A DNA stretch of 64,000 nt from Asparagopsis taxiformis (GCA_030407315.1 JALQPE010002403.1:1-64000); one strand, 5' to 3'; shown: positions 28,655-38,511, counted from the stretch's first letter. Made by a program: numbers and translations. The notes: generated by a model from the sequence alone, not told the origin.

Positions 28655-29686
28655 TTAACGACTATATCGCCTAGCGCGAATCCTTTCAGATAGGATTTTG
28701 CGATATTCTTCCGAAGACAGCTTTGCCAGATTTCGTTTGTCCTCACCATCTTTGCTTGAGGAACTTCCACCTTCCGCTTCACTGGAACCGTTGTCATTCT
28801 TTCCATTCCTACCTGCCTTCAGTGGCTTTCCTTGCCGACTTTTCTTTTTGACGGGCTTCGGGGGTTTTGCACCACTCGAACGTTTTTGGTTCTTCCTCTC
28901 TCTTTCCAACTCCAAAACAACATTGATAACCCTGTCCACGTTAGGCTGTGTACAACTCGAGCTAGTATGCCCAGTCAGCCCACAATTGCAGCACGACAAC
29001 ACGCCTATGGGCTGTGTCTCAAGACTACAGTCCAGATGACCGCCTTTACCACAGACATAGCAATATAACGTAGGCTGGCGAGGTGGAGCTACCTTTCGCT
29101 TCTCAGTACGCTTGCCCATTGCATGTTTCGAATTTTTCTGCGGGCAATCTTTATACCGATGACCTGATTTGCGACAGATGTAACACACTTGATCTGGACA
29201 TGGTTTGTTAGGATGGCTAGGCTTTCCACAAAGATAGCATTTGGATTGCACCTCCTCCTCTGGACAATCGTATGAAAGATGGCCTTTTACACCACAATGG
29301 CTACAGACAACATTGTCGATCATGAAGTATCGAGCATCTTTCTGCATTACATCGCGGCCACCCTTTTGCAGATCCTTGTTAATTTGGGCGGCTACCTGGG
29401 CCTTTTCAGCCTCTGGAGTTAGTTCCCCTTCCTCATCTGTAATTTCGCCTTCCGAGGCGGGGGAAGGAGTGCGCGGACGCTTTCGTGGGGGAGATGGTGG
29501 GGGTGTCGTCAGATCAATTTTTGGCGGCGAAGGGGCAGAATCGTCGGAATCTGAGGAAATTTCCAGAATAACAGACGAGGCTGGTCGTGTGTTCTCCATA
29601 GATGATGCTGGGGCAGTTCTTCGAGCAGGCCTGGTTGACAGAAAGCGACGATTCCGATGAGGAGAGGCGCGGCGTGCGGTGGCCAT
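28655..29686 (-). CDS. AIR1/AIR2 (ZCCHC7)-like zinc-knuckle RNA-binding protein
   Basis: The 343-residue protein has five consecutive CCHC zinc knuckles in its middle: CSHCGVKGHLSYDC, CYLCGKPSHPNKPC, CYICRKSGHRYKDC, CYVCGKGGHLDC (shortened last spacing) and CCNCGLTGHTSSSC. Five tandem knuckles between acidic and basic flanks is the layout of yeast Air1/Air2 and animal ZCCHC7, the RNA-binding subunits of the nuclear TRAMP complex that marks RNAs for exosome decay. The N-terminus is Ser/Pro-rich with acidic clusters (SSDSDDSAP) and the C-terminus is Lys/Arg-rich, consistent with nuclear location. No intron. It is divergent from the AGC kinase gene, sharing a 549-base upstream region. A general CNBP-like protein is the alternative. 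Confidence 0.8.
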   Translation of the reverse strand: MATARRASPHRNRRFLSTRPARRTAPASSMENTRPASSVILEISSDSDDSAPSPPKIDLTTPPPSPPRKRPRTPSPASEGEITDEEGELTPEAEKAQVAAQINKDLQKGGRDVMQKDARYFMIDNVVCSHCGVKGHLSYDCPEEEVQSKCYLCGKPSHPNKPCPDQVCYICRKSGHRYKDCPQKNSKHAMGKRTEKRKVAPPRQPTLYCYVCGKGGHLDCSLETQPIGVLSCCNCGLTGHTSSSCTQPNVDRVINVVLELERERKNQKRSSGAKPPKPVKKKSRQGKPLKAGRNGKNDNGSSEAEGGSSSSKDGEDKRNLAKLSSEEYRKILSERIRARRYSR

Positions 29687-30235
29687 GCTGAAGTTACCGG
29701 GGAGCTAATTGGCGCTGTGCTTTGACAAACTTCGATGGTGCAAAGACGTGTGGTATTGATGTGCGGGTAACGTCGACGAACGGGCGGGGGGAAAAACTGA
29801 AGGCAGTATTATACTTGGCTGATGGCTAGTGGATGTTAAGAACTACCTGGAATGTGCTGGATGATTGTTTTGAGCACAATGATTGGTGGTTAACACCGAA
29901 GATTCCACTTGGAGGATAACGAATGGGTGTTTAATTTATTACTACATATAAATTTGGAAGGGTGTATAGAAGTTTTGGAAAATTATCATAACAAGATCAC
30001 ACTTGGCGTATCTTGGTTGGGTGTCACAATTTGCAGAGTAATGCATGACTTGCATCCTGGGGTTCGTACTTGCGCAACTGTGAACACATGATTTGTTCAA
30101 AAGAAAACGGGCGCGTGAGACGTACCGAAGCATGTTCCGTTGCAATTACATGATACAATCACCACGAGACAACCCTTCTTCTATCATTCATCCTTCAAAA
30201 GCAACTTCGGCTTTATATTCCGATCCTAGCCCCAG
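29687..30235. other. Shared divergent upstream region
   Basis: 549 bases separate the starts of the zinc-knuckle gene (-) and the AGC kinase (+). No gene is seen. A TTTATATT motif lies about 25 bases before the kinase ATG. Confidence 0.45.
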
Positions 30236-31482
30236 ATGGGCTCTTGTTTATCAAAGTCCGACGCCAAAGACCTCTCACAACATTCCGTAAAACCGAATTG
30301 GTCCGCAACCACGACAAATGTACTCCCCGCATGTGAGGCGCTCCGTTTGCTAGGGGAGGGCACCTTTGGTACCGTAGTTCTTGTCCGCGAACGCGCTACA
30401 GCAAAACTATTCGCCGCAAAGGTTATGAACAAGTCGCAGCTTACAAGGGAAGGGCAGCTCGATAGTGTAGTTACAGAGCGACAGGTGCTGCGAGAAGCCG
30501 GGCCTCATCCTTTTGTCGTGGAATGTCATTCCGGCTTTCAAACCGCTGATGCCGTTGTTCTTGTCCTCGAATATGTCTCGGGTGGTGACATGTATGATCT
30601 AATGAAAAAGCACGGATGTCTCACAGAACAACAGGCACAGTTCTATCTTGCCGAGATTACGATAGCCGTAGCAGAACTCCATCGGCATGACTTTGTGTTC
30701 CGTGACCTAAAGCTTGAAAATATTCTCGTTGATGGAGAAGGGCACATTCGTTTGACCGATTTCGGTCTCGCCGGAAATTCCTCTCGGGCGAAGCTGACGA
30801 GCAGGCTATCTTCGATATTTCAGGAACGGCAATTTACCAAGCACCAGAAATGATTGCCGGTAAAGGACATGGTCGTGTCGTAGACTGGTGGGCTTTGGGT
30901 GTACTAGCTTATGTGCTGATTTCAGGACGTCCACCGTTTTCGTCCAGCTCAAGAGAAGAGTTGCACGATAAGATTCAAAATCATAAGCTCGACTTAGACA
31001 ACGACGAACGTTTACAAAATGTATCTCAGACTTGTCGTGACTTTATCACACAACTTCTCGATAAGAACCCAGCAACAAGACTTGGATGCGCTGGAAGCGA
31101 TGCAGCAGATGTGCAGAGACATCCTTTCTTCGACGGGATAGACTGGCAAGCTCTTGTACGTTCTGAAATAACACCGCCGCTCGAACCCGCACTTGATCCT
31201 CCTCCCGAGAGCGGAACGGTGGCAAACCAGGAGGATGTCAGATACGCAGAACTCAAATTGGCTGATAAGGTGTATTCAAAACATAAGCCTATTCGTGGTT
31301 TGAGCCGTCGTATCTCACAGACGAAACATCTTGACGCTGTAGAATACAAACCGGTGAAGGCTGGTACTGGTTCCAGCCCTAACCGCATTTCAATCGGACT
31401 CGACTTTCAAGGTAAGAATGCCACGGCTGCTGGCAAGACATGGACCGATACTGAAGATGACTTTGGTCGGTTTATTGCATGA
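30236..31482 (+). CDS. AGC-family protein kinase, probable lipid-anchored, with one-base frameshift
   Basis: Two frames (30236-30853 and 30850-31482) together encode one kinase of about 415 residues. The first carries the glycine loop GEGTFGTV (40-47), ATP lysine in FAAKVM, FRDLKLEN and DFG. The second carries TAIYQAPEMI, VDWWALGVLAY and an AGC-type C-terminal extension (HPFFDGIDW). Between DFG and the APE motif the frame changes. Reading both frames side by side, one missing base near 30773-30777 accounts for it with no sequence gained or lost. An intron from 30765 to 30822 would also restore frame but would remove the activation loop. The N-terminus MGSCLSKS is a classic N-myristoylation plus palmitoylation signal, so membrane anchoring is likely. 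Assembly error or recent pseudogene remain open. Confidence 0.8.
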
Positions 31483-31646
31483 TGATAATATAGTTGCTTT
31501 CGTTTTCGGTTTGTCTTTCCTGTACATTGATCTTTGTAGACAGCTTTGTTAGCCGTAAAGTACGATATGGTTAACCCCGATGGAAAACATAATACACTTT
31601 GTCGCATATGCCGACACTTCGAATTCGCCTAAACATTTGCACAACA

Positions 31647-32624
31647 CTATCGTGAACTTTCCGTTTGCAGTCCTGGACGCACGGCAAGACCCATAGAAGC
31701 ATCAAGCACTGCACCATGGAAGAGGCGTGCGGCGTTTTGTGTAGACAACCAAAATACAGTTGATGCAATCTCGGTAGGTTGTATCAAACTCCTCTTCGGC
31801 ATCGCGTCAATAAAGCCTTCAACATCTTCAATTTTTGATAGCGTGCTCTTGCGGAACATTTCTGTCTCGGTTGCGCCAGGAGACACGCACATTACATCAA
31901 TTGAATCACGTACATAACGCGCAGCCAAGTGCTTTGACAGATACGTCATGGCTGCCTTGCTCATTAAATCAGCGGGGCAATACTCCGGGAAAACGGCTGA
32001 ACTTCCACCTCCAACGGAGCCTATAAATATTACGGTAGATCTTCCCCGACGGGTTGTGTTTCTTGCAGCAAGGCGAATGGAGTCCATGAGCGCCTCAGTC
32101 ACCCAAAGCGGACCCAGCGCATTGACATGCATCAGCGCTGCATCTTCAGCGGCGCGATTCATCATGTCCACGACGGACTGTTGAAGCGGTTTTTGAGTTG
32201 GTTTTTCGTCCGGAATTTCGCGTCTAGGGTTAGCTGGCAGCAATTCTGCCATATTGTCGAGTCGATTGACGTATTGTGTTACGGTGGCCGAGCCGAGTGC
32301 GGCGTTGTTGACAAGAACATCAACGCCGCCATTGTTCGCGCACCACTCGGAGACAACGCGTGCAAACTCAGTGACGGACTTGACGTTTCCTTGGTCAAGA
32401 CGGGTCTTTTGAACGCGTTTCCATTTTGCTTCCAGTTCCTCTGCGTCTGGGAAGCTGTGAAGGTAAGTGAAGAGAACCCTGTGACCGGCTGCGGCAAATG
32501 TCTCTACAATGCTTCTGCCAATACCTGTAGATCCACCTGTCACAACGATGTTGAGAACTTGTTCCGGAGATAGCTTGGGCTGCCCTTCAGCGCTCTCCAT
32601 GTCTTGGTGGGTAGAAAATCGCAT
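31647..32624 (-). CDS. Short-chain dehydrogenase/reductase with atypical active site
   Basis: The 325-residue protein has a Rossmann fold with the NAD(P)-binding motif TGGSTGIG near residue 30 and the structural NNAA motif. The catalytic region reads IGSVGGGSS then EYCPADLMSKAAM. Classical enzymes have Y-x3-K; here the residue four before the lysine is Asp and the nearest Tyr is eight before it. Either a local insertion shifts Tyr and Lys or the enzyme lost classical catalysis. A PGATETEM segment after the active site is normal. Substrate cannot be inferred. It converges on the AGC kinase (gap 164 bases). Single exon. Start chosen as first ATG; a second lies at residue 9. Confidence 0.85.
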   Translation of the reverse strand: MRFSTHQDMESAEGQPKLSPEQVLNIVVTGGSTGIGRSIVETFAAAGHRVLFTYLHSFPDAEELEAKWKRVQKTRLDQGNVKSVTEFARVVSEWCANNGGVDVLVNNAALGSATVTQYVNRLDNMAELLPANPRREIPDEKPTQKPLQQSVVDMMNRAAEDAALMHVNALGPLWVTEALMDSIRLAARNTTRRGRSTVIFIGSVGGGSSAVFPEYCPADLMSKAAMTYLSKHLAARYVRDSIDVMCVSPGATETEMFRKSTLSKIEDVEGFIDAMPKRSLIQPTEIASTVFWLSTQNAARLFHGAVLDASMGLAVRPGLQTESSR

Positions 32625-33373
32625 ACGGAAAGAGCGAGAAAGGTGAGGGTAGAGGTTTGCTGTTATGTGAAGTGAGTTAATTGGAAATGCTTCGGTGGAG
32701 TTATCGCGGAGCTTTTGTTTTGGAGTTTATGTACTGAGAGAGCGATGCAAAATATGCAACTGTTGCATAATGGGCGGATGAGGAAGGTTAAAATAGTGAG
32801 TGTAATATGCAGCAGCTGCCAGCGGCTGTCCTCTCTTCCAGGGGGATCCAATGCGAGGTTTGTCGAGCAAGCACTTCACCGTGCCTTTTGCTGAGAAAAT
32901 CGTGCAACATACGCCGTATAGCGTGCACGTGACTGCGATGAAGGCATCCACATGGCGTGCTGGTTGCAAGATGTGGAGCAACCATATCATATGACGCGGA
33001 ACAGCGCCAGCAACACGCCAACAGGCCGCTGTTGAGGAAAAAGTGCTGAATTTTGCCTTTTCAAAGTCCAGTTATCGAATCCATCGAGTGTAATGAGCGG
33101 TGAATCGCTGTAGGCCATAGAGTCCAGACATAATGCTGCGTAATCCTGACACTTGTCTGCAAACGATTTTATTGGTCTACACTGAGATTTGATAAGTAGG
33201 TTTGAGTACCCAACGTTGCCAGCTTACAGAGCTTCGCGAGCATAAATCTACCAGCCTATTGATACTATGAAAATTGTTGCTGTATGGTCCGATACAGCAG
33301 AAACCATTATGGCCATTTATGGCTCTGTGGTGTAATGATTTTGTTGATTTGACAACCCTGCGGTTATTTTGGG
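32625..33373. other. Intergenic, no gene seen
   Basis: About 750 bases between the dehydrogenase start and the left edge of the DIRS-like element hold only short frames. Confidence 0.5.
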
Positions 33374-33385
33374 TAACCAATTCGT

Positions 33386-34130
33386 CGTTATGCCACCGAA
33401 ATTTCTGCGTTTAATGCCAGCTTTGTTCTGGTGCTAGAAGTTAAGTTTTGTTGTGGCTAGGCCCTATTTTGATATAGTCTAATGGTACAGCGTCTTCGAT
33501 CGCTTGACTGAATTCAAATGTACAACCTGAAAAGGAGACTCATGATGTGAGGACACCGCAAGAGCCCGCGGACCGGGTAGTAACACGGGTGTAATAACCA
33601 GAGATTGGAAGCTTGGCGCGTGTGTTCCGCGCAGTACAATCCCAGCCCGACGCCCCTCAGTAGCCTGCTGTGATGTGAATAGGCAAGGAGGTCATGCTCT
33701 TCCTCCACGTGTTCGCGCACGTCCCAAGTGCACACCCTTTGCCAGCAGGTACGCTTGGCTTCACCCGGGGTCTCTCCAGCGGTTTCTTGGGGGGGCCTGA
33801 TGCGCCGGCTGATCAATTCGTGCCGATAACAGGGACCGGCAGTCCTCTCAGACCTTTTGCTATATGTGGGGGATCATCATGCAGCCAACCCCTGACACGT
33901 GTAATATGTGTCCCTTTCCCCGTTTTTTCATCCGAATTTCATCATCAACCACCAACTTCTTCTTCTTATGCCTTTTCACCACTAACTTCTTCTTATGCAC
34001 CTTTCTTACGTTTCACTCAGCAGGATTTTCGCTGGCGACATTTTCCAAAGACAAGCAAGATTGGCCGACGCCATTGGGACGCGCCGGCAGATTCTAAAGG
34101 GAGGGAGGGGCAGTAGCTTCAGGGCAGGGA
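33386..34130. repeat. Block X1, direct repeat with 38922-39665
   Basis: The two blocks are almost identical for the first ~350 bases and drift afterwards. They contain no coding frame. Near 33476 the plus strand has TAGTCTAATGG, a good match to a Pol III A box, with a weak B-box-like GAATTCAAATG 24 bases after it. Confidence 0.85.
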
Positions 34131-34535
34131 AGACAAAGAGATCTGCCGAGAGACAGCCTGCGATGACCGAATTCCGCGGCTTAAATGCCCAACTTCAACT
34201 TCGAGATTATCTGCCTCCAGCCGCCGGGCTGGTGGCTACGACAAGTCAGTAGCAGTTTAGTTTGCCACGTATAGCCGAAAATAAAGAAGTCCCCATTTTG
34301 CTTCCAAACACCTTGTTCAGACCGACACGTAGTTAGATCTCTCGCGAGCCGTAAGCAGCCTTATCATAAAAAGACTTGACTTTTTCTCATATCCGTCTCG
34401 CGATCATCACCGTGCCATCAACCAGATTTGTCCATGCGCCGTAAGCAAAACAACTTCACCGTGTCACGCAACCACTCTCTCTTCAGCAACACCCTCAGAG
34501 GAAGATTACCTGTGTAGACCCGTCCGATAACCAAT
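34131..34535. repeat. Block Y1, internal direct repeat of element 1
   Basis: 405 bases are repeated at 38512-38916 in the same orientation with only a few substitutions. It overlaps the last codons of the tyrosine recombinase. A diverged third partial copy lies at 39666-39863. Confidence 0.9.
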
Positions 34536-35543
34536 TCGTCGATATGCCAAGAACCGGAGACGGTTGAAGCAACCGAAGATTTCCTTGGCATCATCAGTCT
34601 CGGGAGCCGTACGATCGAGGTAGGTATCCTGCAACGTCTTCGCTTCAGACCATCCTCCCAGCGCCATGATCGTCTGGAGGGGGACTCCAGCTGCGTACGC
34701 CTCGGTCGCGGCACCCTTGCGTAGTCCGTGGAAGTAAAATTTTCCATACGGCGGAGGCGGTACCTGAGCTTTCGTGAGTAGCTCGTTAAACCAAGTGCGA
34801 AGCGTATGCGTAGCGGGCGGTGTGGACTTAGCGGTAAAAAGCCAGACCCTTCCGGGTGTCAACCAGTAGCGCCGTGCGACAGCCTGAACGATTTCCATAA
34901 TCAGCGTAGATGAGCCAGAGGGCCTCCAGTGGATGCGAATTGGGGCCATGGTGGCAGCACGAACCGTGGAGGTTTTGCGTACTCTGACTTGAAGCGTGAA
35001 ACCTTCATCCGTGATAATAAAATCGTCCAACTTCATCTGACGCACCGAGTCATTCCGCGCAAAGGAGATGAACGCGAATAACACAGCGACTGCCTAGAGC
35101 TGATCCGGGGGGTGGTCGAGAGCCCACTTTAGGATGTGGAAGATTCAGGAAGCCGGGACGTAAGGGCGTTCCAGGGCCTTCCTGCCTGTGTCGATCTGAT
35201 GGCGTGCGTAGCCAGAGCGAACAAGTCTTAGCAAATGACCTTTGGCTGGGCGTGAGAAGCCGTGCGCTGCATGCATCGTGTTAATAACCGCAAGCGCAGG
35301 TTTCAGCGAATTCACCCTCAGTTTTCCAGATTTGCCCAAGTACGACACATATTTGACCACCGTTATTTGCGATGCCGGCAGAGCGTCTCTCCCATATTTC
35401 CTGCAGAACGCCATGAACGAAGACCAGGATGAGGCGTAATGGCGAGCCGTCGTAGCACTCAGAGCCTCCTTAATGAACGGTCGGACCGCTGGAGGTACTC
35501 CTGAAGCCAAGGCTAGTTTGTAGCGTTCAGCCTGGCCACCCAT
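34506..35543 (-). pseudogene. Tyrosine recombinase of element 1, two in-frame stops
   Basis: The frame encodes an N-terminal SAM-like/core-binding domain (ATTARHYASSWSSFMAFC, VVKYVSYL) and a catalytic domain with the R-H-R-W-Y signature: SFARNDSVRQMKL, HGLRKGAATEAY, GGWSEAKTLQDTYL with the nucleophilic Tyr. Two stops, TGA at 35147-35145 and TAG at 35096-35094, interrupt the same frame between the two domains, so this copy should not make an active enzyme. The likely start (ATG at 35543) overlaps the end of the RT frame by 31 bases. The same frame stays open upstream over almost the whole RT gene to 37427, as is typical of DIRS elements where these frames overlap heavily. Confidence 0.85.
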
Positions 35544-37405
35544 AGAACCCAACGCGGATTCTTGAGCGGCTCTACCAACGAGCCAGGAACGTCCGGAATG
35601 ATGTCTGCTTGGCTCACCTCGATGTGACCTTCCATGAGTTCCAGCAGGAGAGGCCACCAGTGTTGAGCCGGCCAGTGCGGCACCAGAATCGAAGCGAGGC
35701 ACCTTTCTTCCTTTACCTTGAGCAGAACCCTTGGGATGAGATCGAACAGTGGTGTGCACCAGTTGTTCTCGAGGTGCCAGTTTTGCGATAGGCCGTCCAC
35801 TGCCTCTGATCCCGGGTCGGCTATTCGAGAATTGTATAGGATCAACTTGGCGTTGTGCATGGCTGCGAACCGGTCCACAGTGTGTGGACCGTAGGCCAGT
35901 TCGACCTGCTCGAAGAGAGCGTCCGATGTGTGCCAGTCGTCCAAGCCGATCCTTCTCGATAGCCCATCTGCCCACACGTTGAAGGCCGACGGAATGTACT
36001 CCAGTTGCAGGTGGATCCCTTTGTAGTCTAAGATGTATTGGAGTTTGCGAAGCTCCTCCATCAACAGGGATGACCGTGAGGCCATTTTTCTCACCACGTG
36101 CAAAACCACTTGCGAGTCCGTCTTGATCAGCATACTTTTGATCTGAGACGTGTCGAGGGAGTGGAGAGCGAGACGTATCGTTTTCAGCTCCTTGAGGTTG
36201 ATGTGTGCCTCCCTCCCCTGAGCGGGGAATAGACCTGCAGCTGGGGTAGTCCCCAGAACTGCTCCCCACCCAGTATCGCAAGCGTCCGTCTGCAGCACGA
36301 TCTCGTATGAGTGGTCCCATAGTGCCCTTCCGGCTTTTTGGCCACCCAGGCGGGACCACCACTTGAGATCCTTGAGCGCGCGATGCCCAAGCTGCACCTT
36401 CCCGACGTAAGTTTGTCCTAGGCAGTCGTATAGCGCCCTCGTATAGAACTGAGCGAGGGGCACTGCCAACATCACCGAGATCGCCATTCCCACGAATTTC
36501 CTGAGGTCTGAGGCCGGTACGCGCCTTGAATGCTGAATTGCGGAACCAACCAGGGATGCCGCGAAGTTCTCCAGTCTTTTCACCTTGGAAGGCGGTACTA
36601 GGAACAGGCACCTCTTGGTATCGACTACCAAACCCAGATGTTCCAGCACGCGAGCGCCGGTCCATTCTCCTTTTTCTGGATGCCTCCTTAGACCGAGGCG
36701 CCGGAATAGAGGGGTTAATTCCTCTGTAGCGTTCCGGCAGTCCTCCAAGGTGCTCGGGCGACCATTCGTAGTGATCGGCCTGAGGCAGAAGTCGTCCAGG
36801 TATCCTAGAACGCGATACCCCTTTCCTCGAAGATATTCCAACAGCGGGCGCATTGCCTTTGTAAACAGCCAAGGGGACTGATTCCATCCGAACGGGAGAG
36901 TGATACTCTCGAAGTAGCGTCCGTGGATTACAAAGCGGAAGTATCGGCGGTCGGCTGGGTGTATCCTGAAATGGTGGTACCCGTCCTTCCAGTCCCATGA
37001 GATGAGATGGTCGTCCTTCCTTATCATCGACGGAAGCACTCGTAAACCTTCCATCTTTGCCGAGAGCTCGACGCATTGTTCGTTCAGTGGTCTCAGGTCG
37101 ACCACTATACGATTCTTGCGAGCGCCATGGTGGACGAAGGCGGCTGACACATGCCGGGATCGTAGAAATTCGGTATGGGAGAGTTCCCTCACGAAACCAT
37201 TTTTCACCCAGCGATCCATCTCTTCGCCCACCCACTCTCGTAGCTCGTCCTCTACAGGGTAAGCTCGCCGGTAGAAGGGCCGAATCTCGCGATCCAGCCG
37301 ATCTATCTTGAAACCAAACTTGATTCCCCGGCATAGCCATTCTGTCGCCCCTATCGAACGCCAAGCTTCCACGTTCGACTGGGTATCCCTCCAGGGTGGA
37401 GTCAT
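35513..37405 (-). CDS. DIRS-like reverse transcriptase/RNase H with C-terminal methyltransferase-like region
   Basis: The 630-residue frame is open. RT landmarks are WDWKDGYHHFRI, LPFGWNQSPWLFTK and the catalytic YLDD. RNase H shows LQTDACDTGWGAV, the Glu in HINLKELKT and the Asp in IKTDSQVVL. The C-terminal third (TVDRFAAMHN...DW...ENNWCTPLFDLIPRVL...PHWPAQHWWPLL) resembles the region called a DNA N6-adenine methyltransferase-like domain in DIRS elements, but the catalytic N/D-PP-F/Y motif reads TPLF, so it may be inactive. The ATG overlaps the stop of an alternative gag frame as ATGA, suggesting coupled translation. RT copies element RNA; the recombinase, not an integrase, would insert it. 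Confidence 0.9.
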   Translation of the reverse strand: MTPPWRDTQSNVEAWRSIGATEWLCRGIKFGFKIDRLDREIRPFYRRAYPVEDELREWVGEEMDRWVKNGFVRELSHTEFLRSRHVSAAFVHHGARKNRIVVDLRPLNEQCVELSAKMEGLRVLPSMIRKDDHLISWDWKDGYHHFRIHPADRRYFRFVIHGRYFESITLPFGWNQSPWLFTKAMRPLLEYLRGKGYRVLGYLDDFCLRPITTNGRPSTLEDCRNATEELTPLFRRLGLRRHPEKGEWTGARVLEHLGLVVDTKRCLFLVPPSKVKRLENFAASLVGSAIQHSRRVPASDLRKFVGMAISVMLAVPLAQFYTRALYDCLGQTYVGKVQLGHRALKDLKWWSRLGGQKAGRALWDHSYEIVLQTDACDTGWGAVLGTTPAAGLFPAQGREAHINLKELKTIRLALHSLDTSQIKSMLIKTDSQVVLHVVRKMASRSSLLMEELRKLQYILDYKGIHLQLEYIPSAFNVWADGLSRRIGLDDWHTSDALFEQVELAYGPHTVDRFAAMHNAKLILYNSRIADPGSEAVDGLSQNWHLENNWCTPLFDLIPRVLLKVKEERCLASILVPHWPAQHWWPLLLELMEGHIEVSQADIIPDVPGSLVEPLKNPRWVLWVARLNATN

Positions 37406-37429
37406 TTCTTCTTGCGGCTCTTGCCACCG

Positions 37430-38455
37430 CTAGACTGACCAGAGCTGCCTGCAGAAGAGTAGGAGCCCCATGCGGATTGAGCCTGAGCGAGGGGTGGCGT
37501 TTTTGAGCTGAGCCTTTCGAAGTGACTTCCCAACCCTCGCCGCGACCCCGGATTTGAAGTCGCTGGGGATTTCCGAAACAAATTCTTCGATCGCCTGAGC
37601 GTAGGCAGAGCCGTGTGTATGCTGCAGGCGGATCGTGTCGTATCGGGCGGCAGTAAACTCCTTGACGTGGTGGAGGAGGAATCGAGTATACTCGGTATGG
37701 AGGGCGACCAGCTCCAGCTTCCGTGCGATGGGAGCATCAGACTCGAGGATGTCGAGTGTGTCGGTCTGCAGATTGTGGGCACGTTCAAGCCAGGCACAAT
37801 TGCAATACAAGACCGTAGACTTGATCTCGTCTTTGCGTCCAGTGATGACGCGGTGATCGGGATCCCGCGGGCGAAACAAAGCAGGCGGGTCGTTGAGGAC
37901 CCGGCGCGGAATTTCGAAATTGTCGACGAGCGCCGGGATTTGGGCGAGCCCGTGGGTTGGCTCAGGCTTGGAGTCAGACTCGCTGGAGGATGAGTCTGGG
38001 TCGTCACCGTGGGGTGGTGGAGCAGAACGACCGGAGGGTAGCTCCTCCTCGTCACGAGCGCTGTTGTAGACCGGGTCGGTGCCAGGCGTCCAAGGGAACG
38101 GGGGCCGACCAGGTTTGTTGCGAGAGGCCAATAACCCACCAGCGGCGGGAGCCAAATCCAATGTCCCACCAGCGGCGGGTTCCAATATCCCACCAGCGGC
38201 GGGTTTGCGTGTTGCAGGGGCTCGACCAGGAGCAGAGGGCGCAGCTCGACCGGGAGCGCTAGAGGGACCAGCCGACCCGAGTGATTTCGGCGGTTCTGGT
38301 AGCGTAGGAGCAGCCGGGGGAATCGTGGGCTGCTTGGGATTAGCGCGGCTTTTGCCTTTCTTGCCAGGGGTGGCGAACGAATCGGCGGAATCGGCGCGGC
38401 GAGAGGGTTTCGCTTTGGAAGGAGCGGTATGGGCACCTGAGGCAGTTGGAGCCAT
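37430..38455 (-). CDS. Gag-like ORF of the DIRS-like element
   Basis: The 341-residue frame precedes RT. The N-terminal 170 residues are Pro/Ala/Ser-rich with PAAGG repeats (about residues 84-105) and basic clusters. The C-terminal half is helical and charged (KLELVALHTEYTRFLLHHVKEF), like DIRS ORF1/Gag proteins. No zinc knuckle is visible. An overlapping frame (37402-38436) ends in a Lys/Arg-rich tail whose stop overlaps the RT start by four bases, so the true Gag C-terminus may use that frame after a shift. The decayed element 2 preserves the frame given here around FKS...SK, which favours it. Confidence 0.6.
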   Translation of the reverse strand: MAPTASGAHTAPSKAKPSRRADSADSFATPGKKGKSRANPKQPTIPPAAPTLPEPPKSLGSAGPSSAPGRAAPSAPGRAPATRKPAAGGILEPAAGGTLDLAPAAGGLLASRNKPGRPPFPWTPGTDPVYNSARDEEELPSGRSAPPPHGDDPDSSSSESDSKPEPTHGLAQIPALVDNFEIPRRVLNDPPALFRPRDPDHRVITGRKDEIKSTVLYCNCAWLERAHNLQTDTLDILESDAPIARKLELVALHTEYTRFLLHHVKEFTAARYDTIRLQHTHGSAYAQAIEEFVSEIPSDFKSGVAARVGKSLRKAQLKNATPRSGSIRMGLLLFCRQLWSV

Positions 38456-38511
38456 TAGTTGACGCAGAAAATTTCTTAACCACGGCTGAGGATGCCGGGC
38501 ACAATGTCGAA

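Noticed and set aside
33460..33540. True tRNA gene in the DIRS-like block
   Set aside because: Only the D-arm-like part matches; no acceptor stem or proper T-arm can be paired.
37402..38436. 344-codon frame overlapping the gag-like ORF
   Set aside because: Low-complexity Pro/Leu translation of the same bases. The other frame is better preserved in element 2. Kept only as a possible C-terminal alternative because its stop overlaps the RT start.
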